A stretch of 64,000 nucleotides of DNA, taken from NCBI RefSeq assembly GCF_018555685.1, contig NZ_JAFLWW010000003.1:62001-126000 (forward strand), read 5' to 3'. Below, piece by piece: positions 7,884-16,696 of this stretch. Position 1 is the stretch's first letter, and every line of letters starts with the position of its first letter. The notes beneath the pieces were generated by a model. That model was given only the letters and a program-made list of their open reading frames with translations. It was not told the DNA's origin and did not search any database. This stretch comes from Aminobacter anthyllidis (lineage in GTDB: Bacteria; Pseudomonadota; Alphaproteobacteria; Rhizobiales; Rhizobiaceae). The position numbers and the translations under genes were made by a program.

Positions 7884-10331
7884 TCAAACAGCGGCGGCAA
7901 CCACGTTGAGGTTCGCTATGGCGGCGTGGATTTCCGCGTAGAGTTGCGCGTTCGTCTCGCCCGCATCGATCTCAACGATCAGGGCAAAGCGCGCTTGGCG
8001 GTTTTGCGGATCTTCAACAGTTTTGGTTTTCCACCAGCCGGCGACCGGGTGCACCGCGATGAGATTACGCCTCGCCAAGTCCGAGGCGGGGCAAACCAGT
8101 TCGTCGATCTGGAGAGATCCGACGTCTCGCCGATTCCGACCGTATGACCAGTTGTCATCTTCCTCAACGATTGGACCGTCAGGTTGCTCCGCGGCTTTGC
8201 TAATGCGGGCAAGGAAGGCGGCTTGGTCCTCGTTAGGGCGATTGAGCTTGAAGCGGAGATTGTGTGAGGCATATCGGAACTTCGAGCCCCTCGCCGGCTC
8301 GGAAGGGTTCGGATCGATGAAGGTACTAAGAGCGACACGAAGCGTCACTGGGGCGTTGACGAGGTTGCGGAGCTCCTCGACCGGCCACGGGAGTTGGAAC
8401 AGCTTCATCTCGTTGTGAATGTGCTGTGCAGAGGGTTTATTCGCCACTCGATAGGGTGTGATCGTGTCTTCTACGATGAGAGTTAGAGCATTCGAGGCGC
8501 TGCGCCGGGCGCGCTCGAGCTCCGGGACCCCGTAGCCGTAGCGTTTGAAGAGAGGGCTATAATCGCCTTTTGCAGGGTTGGCAGGCAGGTGGCTGCGCAT
8601 CTTCGGCGTCCACCGAGCAGAGGATACGAAGAGGGCACGGATTGTTTCGGGCCATAGATCAGGGTAGTCCGCCCAAAGCTCGGTTACGGCGCGGGCTGCG
8701 AGCGCTGTTGCGCCACTTGTCTCTCCGGTCGTCGTGAAACTGCGCATCGGGTACTGATGGTTGGTGGTGAGCAACGACAACGCGGGGTGCTTCATCGGTG
8801 GAGGGGCGCCGTGGATCAACCAATTGCCACCCTCGAAAACCACATCCGGCTTCAGGGGCCAATGGGAGGACCAACTCGCCGTTCGAGATGAGGGCGCAAG
8901 ATCGCCGAAGGGCGCCAGTGGCGTGCCCGCCTCGCCGTCCGGCAGGGCATTTTTTTCAGTGAAGGCTCCGACGCAGATCGCGTTCCACGCATGGGCAGGA
9001 GACTCCACTTCATTGTCGGGATGGTCGCAAACGGCCAGGTAGTCGCCATTGCCATAGACGTTCTGGTTCGTGTTTCCCGCGGAGATGAGCATCAAGCGTT
9101 TGATGTTGTTCTCCCCTGAAGCGCCCGAAGTCAGCTGGTCTATTTCACTCGACCAGGATGTCGGAGCACCGTCGTGAGGAGTGTCGTCCTCTGTGGTGTT
9201 CGCCATCGTGAAGGTCCGCCGGCGCTCGCCCGTCATTTCGGCCGCATTGATACCGGCGCGCGTGACAGCGCCAAGAAGATGATGGGGGTTGTGACCCGCG
9301 TCTGGGATGATCTTCGCCGATTCCAGGCGATGTCGAACCTGGATTGGGTTCATCGTCTGGAGCGCGACGGTGAGATCCCCGAAGAGCGCCAGGCCCGCAA
9401 GCTGCGTGCCATGGCCAACCTGATCCTCGACACTCCACCCGGGTTGAGCTGCATGGCGATCGGCAACGGCGAGTGCGGGAGCAATCAGGGGGTGGGCACG
9501 GCTCACACCTCGGTCGAGAAGGGTGATGTAGTTGGCATTGGGTTCGTTCTGAAACGTCGTCCTACCAACCAGTTCATCGACCCATTCCACCTGCCCCTCA
9601 ATATCCATCGCGTCGAAATAGTCGGCGGTGACAGTCGGCGCCGCTAGCGCTCTCACGCCGCCCAACCGCCGCACAGCGAGAGCCAGAGCCTCGCTCGTCG
9701 CCGCCCCAATGACCACGATGTCTTCGGGAAACGTCAGGCGATCAGCGCTGATGACGACGCCGAGCTCGGCAGCACCATCGATGAACTTGGCTGCCGTCTC
9801 CCTGCCGAGCCAGATTTCCCAGGGCCTCGGGTCATTACCAACGGGGAACTTGTGGCTCGGACTGCGCCACAGTGCCCGCAAGCCCGCCTCAACGATCGTA
9901 CCGATACTCAGAACGAGATCGGCATTATAGGGCCGACCTTCCGATCCATCCTGTTTCGTTCGGTTCTTGTCCCGGAAATCTTCAATCTTCTGGCGCAGCT
10001 TGCCGAGGCCTTTCTCGGAAGCGAAGACGGTCGCGGAGGCGGCTTGGTTGGCGGCCACGGCTGGCGCGACCTTCAAGAGGGTCAAGCCACTTGCATCGAG
10101 GCCGGACGTGATCATCACCTCGCCTGGACGCCCTGCGACCTGGAGATAAACACCGGGCCGATCGTCGGCAGTTACGTCGGGGAGATGATCGAGCGCCTGC
10201 AGGAGAGCAAGGGCATGGGCCGCGCGATCGGCGACGTTATTTGGTCTTTTTGGTGACCCGCCGCCCTTGGCCTTGAAGACCTGTGCTCTTCCGAGATTTT
10301 GCAAGATGAAATGTTCGCGATCCCTCGGCAT
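7884..10331 (-). CDS. ietS: IetS-type S8 (subtilisin-like) serine protease
   Basis: Cytosolic subtilase (815 residues, no signal peptide) of the kind paired with an AAA ATPase in the IetA/IetS system. That pair is known from Agrobacterium as a plasmid incompatibility-associated toxin-antitoxin-like module and from screens of antiviral genes. The S8 triad is visible: Asp273 in LLDRGV, His307 in VGHGTQLAG and Ser539 in TTGETSGATALAA, with an oxyanion Asn420 in LISAGN. The N-terminus MPRDREHFILQNLG and the following GGG stretch match the family, so the 95-base, out-of-frame overlap with the end of ietA is accepted as real. ietA and ietS must share a transcript. Phage-defence activity is inferred from the family. 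Confidence 0.85.
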   Translation of the reverse strand: MPRDREHFILQNLGRAQVFKAKGGGSPKRPNNVADRAAHALALLQALDHLPDVTADDRPGVYLQVAGRPGEVMITSGLDASGLTLLKVAPAVAANQAASATVFASEKGLGKLRQKIEDFRDKNRTKQDGSEGRPYNADLVLSIGTIVEAGLRALWRSPSHKFPVGNDPRPWEIWLGRETAAKFIDGAAELGVVISADRLTFPEDIVVIGAATSEALALAVRRLGGVRALAAPTVTADYFDAMDIEGQVEWVDELVGRTTFQNEPNANYITLLDRGVSRAHPLIAPALAVADRHAAQPGWSVEDQVGHGTQLAGLALFGDLTVALQTMNPIQVRHRLESAKIIPDAGHNPHHLLGAVTRAGINAAEMTGERRRTFTMANTTEDDTPHDGAPTSWSSEIDQLTSGASGENNIKRLMLISAGNTNQNVYGNGDYLAVCDHPDNEVESPAHAWNAICVGAFTEKNALPDGEAGTPLAPFGDLAPSSRTASWSSHWPLKPDVVFEGGNWLIHGAPPPMKHPALSLLTTNHQYPMRSFTTTGETSGATALAARAVTELWADYPDLWPETIRALFVSSARWTPKMRSHLPANPAKGDYSPLFKRYGYGVPELERARRSASNALTLIVEDTITPYRVANKPSAQHIHNEMKLFQLPWPVEELRNLVNAPVTLRVALSTFIDPNPSEPARGSKFRYASHNLRFKLNRPNEDQAAFLARISKAAEQPDGPIVEEDDNWSYGRNRRDVGSLQIDELVCPASDLARRNLIAVHPVAGWWKTKTVEDPQNRQARFALIVEIDAGETNAQLYAEIHAAIANLNVVAAAV

Positions 10332-11322
10332 GCCCAGGCATTCCCCCTATTCCATGCAGCGAGCGGCGTCGGTCCAGGGAAGCGATGAGGGCTGCGGTCT
10401 CGATGCGGTCCTGATATGCTAATACTGCCCGTCTCGCGGCATCTTCCGCTGCAGCAACAACGTCGGCGGTCGACAAGCCTTCAGCGTGGTGCGTCACGGC
10501 AGTCCATTCGACGCCTGTCGAATCGAAACCCGTCAGCCGTCGGCGCAGTGCAACCTCGATCGCCGGCCCCGTGGGCATCTCGTATGGCAGAACGAGGTCG
10601 AAGCGGCGCAGAACTGCCTTGTCGAGGATTTGGGGGAGGTTCGTGGTCGCAACAACAATCGACGGACCGGTATCCTCATCGAGGAACTGCAAGAAAGAGT
10701 TCAGGATGCGTCGTGCTTCGCCAATGTCGTTATCGGATCCCCGCGCTGCGGCAAGCGCATCGATCTCGTCGAAAAGGTATACGCCACGTGTTGTACGGAC
10801 AGCGTCGAAAATCATCCGCAGCTTTTGGGCGGTCTCGCCCATGAACTTTGTAATCAGACCGTGGAGAAGTACGCTAAAGAGGGGGAAGTGCAATTCGCCG
10901 GCGAGTGCTGCCGCGCTCAGTGTCTTCCCTGTCCCGGGCGGTCCTGCAAACAGAAGGCGGCGACGTGGCCGCAACCCCTTTTCCTCAAGCCGTTCACGCA
11001 TGCGCGTCTCAGTGACGATGTGCGCAAGTTCGTCCTCGAGGTGAAACGGAAGGATTACATCGATTAGCCGCGTCGAGGGGTAGCTTGCATCCAGGAAGCC
11101 TGCCAGATCCCCTCGAGGCGCTGCCAAAGGTGTTGGTTTGCCCGACGACGTTTTCGGCGGCACCCGGCTGGCCTCCGCCCATTGCCGAAGCTGTACGGCA
11201 AGTTTGATGTGGCCTTTCTGGTCCTCGGCGGCAGCAAGCTGCATGGCGAGATCGAAAAAACGCGCCTCGTCACCTTCGGCATGGCTCTTGACGAGTCCTA
11301 TAAGTTGCTGTGCCGATGCCAT
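10237..11322 (-). CDS. ietA: IetA-type AAA family ATPase
   Basis: AAA ATPase that partners the downstream subtilase. The start used is the ATG at 11322 (MASAQQLIGLV), preceded by GGAAGG nine bases upstream; an in-frame TTG at 11349 has weaker support. With this start, the helical N-terminal domain covers about residues 1-85. The AAA core has Walker A GPPGTGKT (about 127-134), Walker B YLFDEID (about 182-188), a sensor-1 segment VVATTNLP and the LRRFD region. The basic tail is encoded in the overlap with ietS. In the family the ATPase is thought to restrain or direct the protease; how this one is triggered cannot be read from the sequence. Confidence 0.85.
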   Translation of the reverse strand: MASAQQLIGLVKSHAEGDEARFFDLAMQLAAAEDQKGHIKLAVQLRQWAEASRVPPKTSSGKPTPLAAPRGDLAGFLDASYPSTRLIDVILPFHLEDELAHIVTETRMRERLEEKGLRPRRRLLFAGPPGTGKTLSAAALAGELHFPLFSVLLHGLITKFMGETAQKLRMIFDAVRTTRGVYLFDEIDALAAARGSDNDIGEARRILNSFLQFLDEDTGPSIVVATTNLPQILDKAVLRRFDLVLPYEMPTGPAIEVALRRRLTGFDSTGVEWTAVTHHAEGLSTADVVAAAEDAARRAVLAYQDRIETAALIASLDRRRSLHGIGGMPGHAEGSRTFHLAKSRKSTGLQGQGRRVTKKTK

Positions 11323-12440
11323 GTTACTGCGCCTTCCAGAAGTCCCCAAGGTAATTGCACGAAATCACCTGCGAAGAACATTATATGTCTCAACTGTTAA
11401 TGGAAGAGCGAGGACGCGGTTCCGGGCACGTTCAACCACTTTATTGCGGCCGTCGTTCCAGCATTACGCCATTCGTGTGAGGAATAGCCCGCGAAAGTGA
11501 TTCGAATCGGACGGGCAAACCTAGCATTTGAAGCGATGAGGGACGATTAGATCCGTCCCAGCACGTGAGCGATATTGCCTCATGATGTTCCCTAAGCGCT
11601 CACCATCGCAGTGGCCGGCCCTGCCCAATTGAAGCCGACCGCACCGTACTCGTGTATGCTTACATCGCGCATGTGAGCATAAGGTGACGCCCGGCCCTTG
11701 TCATAGCCACCGAATAAGAACGAACCCAGCGCCGGGTGGGGCACCGGTTAGGCTGACGACAAACAAGGCCTTTCAAAGGAATTGCTACCCGCGTTAGAAC
11801 TCCTATCTGACTGAAGGAGTGTCTGCTTTTGGTGCGGATTCCTGATCGACTTAATGGCTGACATGGGCGCATACCAGACACTCAGTAGCTGGCCGACTGC
11901 GGGTCGGTCCCTTCGCGGCGTCTTGGCGAACAACGCTGTAATGACCGCGATGGTGGACGCCCTCGCCTGCTACGAGACCGCCATCACGTCAGCAACCTTT
12001 CTCTTGCCTGTATTGAATGGGACTTCGCCTTTACCCAAGGCCAGATAGGCAGCGGCGGCCTCCGGCATTGGCGAGAGATTATCTCCGCAGCCATGCCGCT
12101 GCAAAGCCAGACTGCCTTGGGGCAAGCCGGACGGTTGATCGGCCGGGACCGGCTACTCCGACTTGATGGCCCGGCAATGAAGGACAATCCCATCGAACGT
12201 GACGATTTGCCCGTGCCTTCGCAGAGCTGCCAGCCATGGCTAAGAAAATCGTCAACGACAGCGAGGAAAGACTCGCCGCGTTCTTTCATACGCTGCGGCC
12301 GACGTGTGCGACGCAGAAAGTTCGAAAGAATTTCACGACCAGCCAACAATTCCACAACAAAAATCGTGATACGGCAGGGAAATTGGTCCTTTATTTTTTG
12401 AATCTCTAAGCTTCCGATAGGTCCTGCACGAGGCCGCGTC
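11323..12440. other. 1.1 kb accessory DNA with decayed coding fragments
   Basis: No complete gene is supported. On the minus strand a closed frame at about 11970-12150 reads QRHGCGDNLSPMPEAAAAYL and continues to VPFNTGKRKVADVMAVS before a stop. Its amino acid composition is protein-like, but it is only about 58 codons between stops and lacks a clear start, so it looks like the 3' end of a lost gene that I cannot identify. The other frames are rich in Ser/Arg/Pro as expected for non-coding G+C-rich DNA. The first part should hold the ietA promoter. The pattern fits an eroded mobile-element end. Confidence 0.4.
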
Positions 12441-13073
12441 ATGCCCACCGATAGCCAGTACATTCTCGAAAGCATCAAGCAGGGATGCACGACGCTTAGC
12501 GATGACGAGTTCGTCGTCGACAGGCTGGTAAAGTACTTCGGTAACGGGAGGATCCGGTGGCACGTCGAATTCCGTGGGCATCGCATCGAACTGACGACGG
12601 GCCAGATCAAGAAGCAGCCTACCTTCCGAAGGAAGATACTCGAACAAGCTGGTGTGCTTCCGCCCCAGCGTGCCGGGGCCAACTACCGGCGATGGGCTAT
12701 CGACCTGAGGAAGAATGCCATCGCGCTTCCCTGGCGGGACAGGCCGGTCGATGCCGGTTTCGCCATTGATAGGCTCGCCAGCCATGGGGATGGGCGCTGG
12801 ATGGTTGAATACCAAGGCAAGGCGATCAAGTTCACGACGACCAAACTTCGCAGGCAAGTCAGTTTCCGCAAACGCATGCTGGCCAAGGCCAAGGTGCTGC
12901 CGCCCCAACTGGACCCGGCTACCTATCGGAAGTGGGTGGACTGGCTCATTCAAAACGCCACCGAGGCTGCACCGCAGACGGAGGATGCCTCGATGAAAGA
13001 GAAAAGCTGGCTTGATGACCTACCAGAGCTAGCCGGTTGGCAAAATGAAGCACCGCCCCAAGCGACCAGCTAG
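12441..13073 (+). CDS. Hypothetical protein built of two tandem copies of one domain
   Basis: A 210-residue protein I cannot name. Its main feature is an internal duplication. Residues about 35-90 and about 115-170 align closely: RWHVEFRGHRIELTT against RWMVEYQGKAIKFTT, then a basic F-R-K segment, then VLPPQ and a closing YRRWAIDLRKNA against YRKWVDWLIQNA. I recall a similar unit (short beta hairpin, helix, then a W-containing helix) as an appendage of phage- and plasmid-encoded primase or helicase proteins, which would suit a mobile element, but I cannot verify this. The tail is acidic and Pro/Gln-rich. The start has only a weak ribosome site (ACGAGG). The duplication argues that this is a real gene. 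Confidence 0.62.
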   Translation: MPTDSQYILESIKQGCTTLSDDEFVVDRLVKYFGNGRIRWHVEFRGHRIELTTGQIKKQPTFRRKILEQAGVLPPQRAGANYRRWAIDLRKNAIALPWRDRPVDAGFAIDRLASHGDGRWMVEYQGKAIKFTTTKLRRQVSFRKRMLAKAKVLPPQLDPATYRKWVDWLIQNATEAAPQTEDASMKEKSWLDDLPELAGWQNEAPPQATS

Positions 13074-14070
13074 GGCGGCGGTTCCCAAAGCAGAAGCAAT
13101 CGAGCCAAAGGGGGCAGCGGACGGTGTTTGCCCGATGCAAGTACGATCCGCTCAGATCGATATGTCCTGGGACTCGCCGTTGCTTAGTTCCATTGTTCCT
13201 TCGAAACTTCGCCGGGAGATGCGCCGCAGCACAACAGTGCCGGTCAATTCACTCGTCATTTGACCGGAAATTCTAGCTCCGTTGATCCTGGCTCGAATCA
13301 AGGTTCCCTAGGCAAACTGGACGCCGCGGCGGATAAAGGAACGGATATCACGGCGAACATCCGCGTTGGAGCGGTCACAGCCTTCGGCTGCAGTGCGCCC
13401 GAAAAGGGCTATCGGCGGGCCCCTCGTGGGAACGAAAAAAGAAGAGAAGCAGAACTTTCGTGCGCAGTTTTTGCACACGAACACTAATAACCTATTGATA
13501 TTACTTATCTATCTTCCCCATCCATCATCGGTGCAACCGATACCACCGGGGCACTGAAGTAGCGCTGCATAGGCTGTTTTGTTGGCTTTGCGATCAAGTC
13601 CGGCCTGCCTGTTTGACGTCTTTGTGGCACTTTGCCCATTCTCACGGCGCCGTTTGCTACACCGCAGCATTCAAACCGGTCGTGTAGCACCGAAGGACAG
13701 TGGCAGCCAATAGCAGGAAGGCTTGCCGGTGAGCTATCGCTGCAGGCCTCAATATGGAGTGATTTCTGGTGAGCCCGCAGGGTTCCATACCCACAGTCCG
13801 AAATAACCACGGCGGCGCCATCAGACGAGTAAGCTACGGTCACCCATCGCAATGAACTGATTGTTTCTGTACCTCCGAAGGGCATAGATTCGAGTTCGTG
13901 AAGGTGGGGTAGCGCCGACGCGGTGTGCCTTAATTCCTAGGTGTCGGGTCCGCGCCCGCCAAAACTGAGATGGGCAGCGCGCAGCAAGACGGTCTCTTCG
14001 ACTCTATGCCGCCCCCTTTCGGAGTCAAATCCTGACTGGCCTGTTGCCGCCTGATTGCGCTGAATTGCAC
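13074..14070. other. 1 kb non-coding stretch at the probable island boundary
   Basis: Only short frames exist here (for example a 72-codon frame at 13045-13263 overlapping the previous gene and a 75-codon TTG-started frame at 13260-13487). Their products show no recognisable domain and biased composition, so I do not call them. Local base composition changes repeatedly, with an A+T-rich patch at about 13480-13525. No tRNA gene or integrase is visible, so no attachment site can be named. The stretch separates mobile-element genes on the left from metabolic genes on the right. Confidence 0.4.
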
Positions 14071-15690
14071 CTAGCCCGCGAGATGTTCGAAAAGCCTCGC
14101 CACCGCTTCAGCGCCCGGGTCAATGTGGCCTTCTAGCTGCTTGGCGTTGATGTAGGCAGCACGTCCGGCCTTGGCGCGGGTAAGGGTCGACGTGAAGTTC
14201 GCTCCCTTCCGCGCCGCATTGGCAGCGTTGGTCAAGCTCTCGTCAAGCGCCTCGAGAGCGGGGGAAAGGGCGTCCACCATCGTCCTGTCGCCGATCCTTG
14301 CACCGCCGATCTCCTGCATGCGGGCAAGCCCGGCTCGAAGCGCCTCGCGCATCGGCAGCCCACTAGACGCGCCGTCGCCGGCGGCGGCAAAGAAGATGGC
14401 GAGCAGCACGCCGGAAGAGCCGCCCATCGTCTGGCTCAGTTCCTGGCCGATGGCGCGCAACAGCTGCGTGTGATCAGACAGCGGCAGGCGGTCGACAGCG
14501 TTGATCAGCGCGCGGGCGGCGCCAGCCAGTGTAGATCCAGTATCGCCATCGCCTGACTTGGCGTCGAGGGCATTGAGGTCCTGCTCGGAAGCGATCAGCA
14601 CGTTGCAGCAGTTGATGAGGAAGGTACGTGTTGCCGCGTGGTTTGACGGCATGGGGGTGATCGGTGTCAGGCCGTCGGGCATAGGTGCGATCGCAATCGG
14701 TTCGACCCGCGAAACGCCCGTCCAGGCCGGGATCGTAACAGGTGCCTTGAGCAGTTCCAGCTCGACCGCATCAGCCGGGAAGACCGAGACCGAGAAGCCC
14801 TGCATGTCGAGCGACGTCATCAGCGGCGAAGGGCCGATGGCATGGGTGATCCTCTCGCCTATGGATGACTGGAGAAGTTCGTGCGCGAGCACTGACATTT
14901 CGAGGACCGAGGTGCCGCCGAGATTGTTGATGAGGGCTACATGCGGCCCTTCGCCCATCACGGCTGCCAGCCTCTCGACCATGGTGGCGACGGATGCGCG
15001 CGCGCCGGCAAAATCGATCTGCTCTACGCCGGCTTCGCCATGAATGCCGAGGCCGAGCTCGGCCTTCCCTAGGGGGATGCGGTCCTCCTTGGGCGAGCCC
15101 GGGACGCTGCAGGTGTCGAGCGACATGCCGATGGAGCGGGTTCCCGAGATGACGTGCCTTGCCGCCGCCGCCACCGTTTCAAGGTCAGCGCCGCGTTCGG
15201 CAAGCGCGCCGGCGATCTTGTGCACGAACAGCGTGCCGGCAACACCGCGCGCCTGCGGCAGGTCAGGCAATGCGATGTCGTCGCCGACGATCACCATCGA
15301 AACGTTGAGCCCGAAGGCGCGCGCCCGCTCGGCGGCGAGACCGAAGTTCAGTCGGTCGCCGGTGTAGTTCTTCACGATCAGCAGGCAGCCAGCCGGCCCT
15401 GTCACAGCCAGGATGCCGGCGAGCACCGCATCGACGCTGGGCGAGGCAAAGACGTCGCCGCAGACCGCGGCCGTCAACATGCCCTTGCCGACGAAGCCGA
15501 CATGCGCCGGCTCGTGGCCGGAGCCGCCGCCCGAGACGATCGCCACCTTCGACTTGTCCCAGTCGCTTCGCAGCACGACGCGGATATGCGGATAGCCGTC
15601 GAGGCGGGTCAGCGCGCCGCCCGACAACGCCAGCACGCCATCGATGGCCTCGGTGACGACGTCTTCGCGCCTGTTGATGAATTGCGCCAT
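14071..15690 (-). CDS. Dihydroxyacetone kinase-family protein, fused DhaK-DhaL
   Basis: ATP-dependent kinase of the single-chain dihydroxyacetone kinase type (539 residues). The N-terminal DhaK domain carries the motif SGGGSGHEP (about 53-61) and the His that binds the substrate as a hemiaminal, His217 in GLGIHGEAG. The C-terminal DhaL domain carries the Mg-ATP motif DAKSGDGDTGSTL (from residue 376). It is the last gene of a leftward ABC importer operon, ten bases after the preceding stop, so it should phosphorylate the imported or derived ketose. Family members act on dihydroxyacetone and some on erythrulose; the sequence does not tell which. Confidence 0.9.
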   Translation of the reverse strand: MAQFINRREDVVTEAIDGVLALSGGALTRLDGYPHIRVVLRSDWDKSKVAIVSGGGSGHEPAHVGFVGKGMLTAAVCGDVFASPSVDAVLAGILAVTGPAGCLLIVKNYTGDRLNFGLAAERARAFGLNVSMVIVGDDIALPDLPQARGVAGTLFVHKIAGALAERGADLETVAAAARHVISGTRSIGMSLDTCSVPGSPKEDRIPLGKAELGLGIHGEAGVEQIDFAGARASVATMVERLAAVMGEGPHVALINNLGGTSVLEMSVLAHELLQSSIGERITHAIGPSPLMTSLDMQGFSVSVFPADAVELELLKAPVTIPAWTGVSRVEPIAIAPMPDGLTPITPMPSNHAATRTFLINCCNVLIASEQDLNALDAKSGDGDTGSTLAGAARALINAVDRLPLSDHTQLLRAIGQELSQTMGGSSGVLLAIFFAAAGDGASSGLPMREALRAGLARMQEIGGARIGDRTMVDALSPALEALDESLTNAANAARKGANFTSTLTRAKAGRAAYINAKQLEGHIDPGAEAVARLFEHLAG

Positions 15691-15700
15691 GGAATTCTCC

Positions 15701-16696
15701 TCAAGCTATGCGTATGCCAGCCGCATCGAAATAGAGCGGCCGCGACGGTTGAATCCTGATGGTTTCGCCGCCTCGGAGCGGCGTGTGGGGGTCGGTGACG
15801 GTGACGAGGTCGTGCCGCTTCAGGGTCAGATGCAGGCGCGTCTGGTCGCCGAGATGCTCGACACGCCTGACCAGCGCCTCCTCGCCCTCGCCCTGCACGA
15901 TGTGCTCGGGGCGAAGGCCGATGCTTTTCGCGCCCGAAGGCGCGCCGGCGAACAGGTCGGCAGGCAGCACGTTGATGCGCGGCTGGCCGAGCCGGGTCGC
16001 GGCGTAAACGCTGACTGGGTGCTCATAGACCTCGCGCGGCGCGCCGAACTGCACCAGCCTGCCTTCATTCAGCACCCCGACATGGGTCGCCATCGTCATC
16101 GCCTCGATCTGGTCGTGGGTGACATAGAGCAGCGTCGCCCCCAATTTGGCCTGGATGCGCTTCAGTTCGATGCGCAGGTCGGCGCGCAGCTTGGCATCGA
16201 GCGAACTCAACGGCTCGTCCATCAGGAAGATCTGTGGGTTTCGTACCAGCGCCCGGCCGATAGAGACGCGCTGCATCTCTCCGCCCGACAGCGCGGTTGC
16301 CTTGTTGTCGAGCTTGTGGACGATCTGCAGGACCTCGGCGACCTCCTTCACAGTCCGGTCGATCAGCTCCAGTGGCGTCCTGAGCAGCGGCGATTTCAGC
16401 GGGAACTCGAGGTTCTGCCGCACCGTCAGGTGCGGATAGAGCGAGTATTGCTGGAACACCATCGCGACGTTTCGTTCGGCCGGCGACAGCCCTTTCATCG
16501 GCCGCCCGCCGATATAGACCTCGCCGCTGTCGGGCGTATCGAGGCCGGAGACCATGCGTAAAGTCGTCGTCTTGCCGGCGCCCGTCGGGCCGAGCAGCAC
16601 AACGAAGGAACCGTCGGGGATCGTCAGCGAGACATTGTCGAGCGCGACCGTGCCGCCAAAGGTCTTGGTCACATTTTCAAGGACAATCTCAGCCAT
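15701..16696 (-). CDS. Sugar/polyol ABC transporter ATP-binding protein (second NBD)
   Basis: MalK/UgpC-type ATPase subunit of 331 residues, starting at MAEIVLENV (ATG at 16696). The frame extends further upstream but only inside the preceding gene. Walker A GPTGAGKT is at residues 36-43 and the signature is LSGGEMQRVSIGRAL. A C-terminal regulatory (TOBE/OB) domain follows. Its start overlaps the end of the other ATPase gene by eight bases. Two different ATPase genes in one operon, together with DUF2160 and two permeases, is the layout of the rhizobial glycerol importer (GlpS/GlpT), so a heterodimeric ATPase is likely. Confidence 0.9.
   Translation of the reverse strand: MAEIVLENVTKTFGGTVALDNVSLTIPDGSFVVLLGPTGAGKTTTLRMVSGLDTPDSGEVYIGGRPMKGLSPAERNVAMVFQQYSLYPHLTVRQNLEFPLKSPLLRTPLELIDRTVKEVAEVLQIVHKLDNKATALSGGEMQRVSIGRALVRNPQIFLMDEPLSSLDAKLRADLRIELKRIQAKLGATLLYVTHDQIEAMTMATHVGVLNEGRLVQFGAPREVYEHPVSVYAATRLGQPRINVLPADLFAGAPSGAKSIGLRPEHIVQGEGEEALVRRVEHLGDQTRLHLTLKRHDLVTVTDPHTPLRGGETIRIQPSRPLYFDAAGIRIA

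Noticed and set aside
13045-13487. Two small overlapping frames after the duplicated-domain gene
   Set aside because: No domain, weak starts and biased composition; not distinguishable from chance.
13850-14060. tRNA 3' end as an integration site
   Set aside because: A stretch near 14015-14035 (GGAGTCAAATCC) faintly resembles a T-arm but lacks the TTC core, acceptor stem and the rest of a cloverleaf.
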